5,716 nt of DNA from an uncultured Microcoleaceae cyanobacterium (GTDB lineage: Bacteria > Cyanobacteriota > Cyanobacteriia > Cyanobacteriales > Microcoleaceae): positions 1 to 5,716 of the forward strand of contig CALKCV010000469.1 of assembly GCA_938083405.1 (NCBI GenBank), in the 5' to 3' direction. Positions 5,459-5,716 of the stretch are shown here, piece after piece. Within the stretch, counting starts at the first letter, position 1; every line of letters starts with the position of its first letter. A model generated the notes under the pieces. That model worked only from the letters and a program-made list of their open reading frames with translations, searched no databases and was not told where the DNA came from. A program made the position numbers and the translations under genes.

Positions 5459-5498
5459 GAGGGCGATCGCTACTTTTAAAGTAAAACCGATCGCCCTC
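5459..5498 (-). terminator. HIP1-based hairpin downstream of the peroxiredoxin gene
   Basis: GAGGGCGATCG (5459-5469) and its exact reverse complement (5488-5498) form an 11-bp GC-rich stem. The 18-nt loop contains a second hairpin, TACTTT-T-AAAGTA (5471-5483). It begins 57 nt after the peroxiredoxin stop and 42 nt before the Uma2 ATG, the right place to separate two transcripts. No T-run follows directly on the minus strand, so terminator is a fair guess only; RNA stabilisation or a plain repeat are alternatives. Confidence 0.45.
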
Positions 5499-5554
5499 AC
5501 CTACACCAGGTCAAATGAGAAACAGACAATTGCCCGTTACCAATTCCCAAAATC

Positions 5555-5716
5555 TTACTTATTTGGTTGAGGAGTCATTCGTAAATAAGGCTTAATTTCC
5601 TGATAACCTTTAGGGAATTTCTCTTTTAAAACTTCCGGGTCTTTCAACGATGGAACTATGACGCAATCATCCCCATCTTTCCAATCCACGGGAGTCGCTA
5701 CGCTGTAATTATCTGT
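5555..5716 (-). CDS. 1-Cys peroxiredoxin, C-terminal 53 residues (truncated by window edge)
   Basis: Only the end of the gene is present. It reads TDNYSVATPVDWKDGDDCVI, then VPSLKDPEVLKEKFPKGY and an ending in KPYLRMTPQPNK. This is the C-terminal dimerisation domain (1-cysPrx_C) of Prx6-type 1-Cys peroxiredoxins, which reduce hydrogen peroxide and alkyl hydroperoxides in the cytoplasm. The peroxidatic cysteine (in the usual PVCTTE motif) lies upstream, outside the window. One cysteine is seen in DGDDCVIV, where related proteins more often have valine or another residue; it is unlikely to be the catalytic one. The gene ends 137 nt before the next start, with a hairpin between, so it is probably a separate unit. 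Confidence 0.88.
   Translation of the reverse strand, partial: TDNYSVATPVDWKDGDDCVIVPSLKDPEVLKEKFPKGYQEIKPYLRMTPQPNK

Overview
The window looks like a piece of a cyanobacterial chromosome, probably from a filamentous, repeat-rich lineage (the lineage is inference). The HIP1 octamer GCGATCGC occurs nine times in 5.7 kb, where chance predicts far fewer than one. A Uma2-family protein and a 1-Cys peroxiredoxin with a cyanobacterial-style C-terminus fit the same picture. Every gene I can support lies on the minus strand, so transcription runs from high to low coordinates.

In transcription order: the last 53 codons of a 1-Cys peroxiredoxin (5555-5716, cut by the window edge); a spacer with a strong hairpin built on a HIP1 site; a Uma2/DUF820 PD-(D/E)XK-like protein (4833-5417); a cysteine-synthase-family PLP enzyme (3800-4783); and, 10 nt behind it, a small thioredoxin-fold [2Fe-2S] ferredoxin (3460-3789). 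Then comes a 180-nt spacer full of inverted repeats, and an APH/choline-kinase-fold small-molecule kinase (2047-3279) that starts at TTG behind a near-perfect Shine-Dalgarno sequence. After a second repeat-rich spacer of 363 nt come a HAD hydrolase with a very large cap insert (541-1683) and, 12 nt behind it and in the same reading frame, the N-terminal half of a HisC-type aminotransferase (1-528, cut by the window edge).

Two pairs are likely co-transcribed: cysteine synthase with ferredoxin, and HAD hydrolase with aminotransferase. A kinase, a phosphatase and an aminotransferase side by side could be steps on one phosphorylated small molecule. That is a hypothesis from gene order and enzyme class; no substrate can be read from the sequence.

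The least ordinary part is the non-coding DNA around the kinase. Three repeat motifs occur on both sides of it in mirror order: a roughly 33-nt perfect palindrome, a 16-nt TIR-like motif, and a 17-nt motif. The left copy includes a complete MITE-like element of 105 bp with 13-bp perfect terminal inverted repeats. The outer tip of that element forms a TGC-TATACT extended -10 box placed correctly to drive the HAD/aminotransferase pair. A heptamer tandem array overlaps the kinase stop codon. I see no tRNA, rRNA, CRISPR array or transposase gene.
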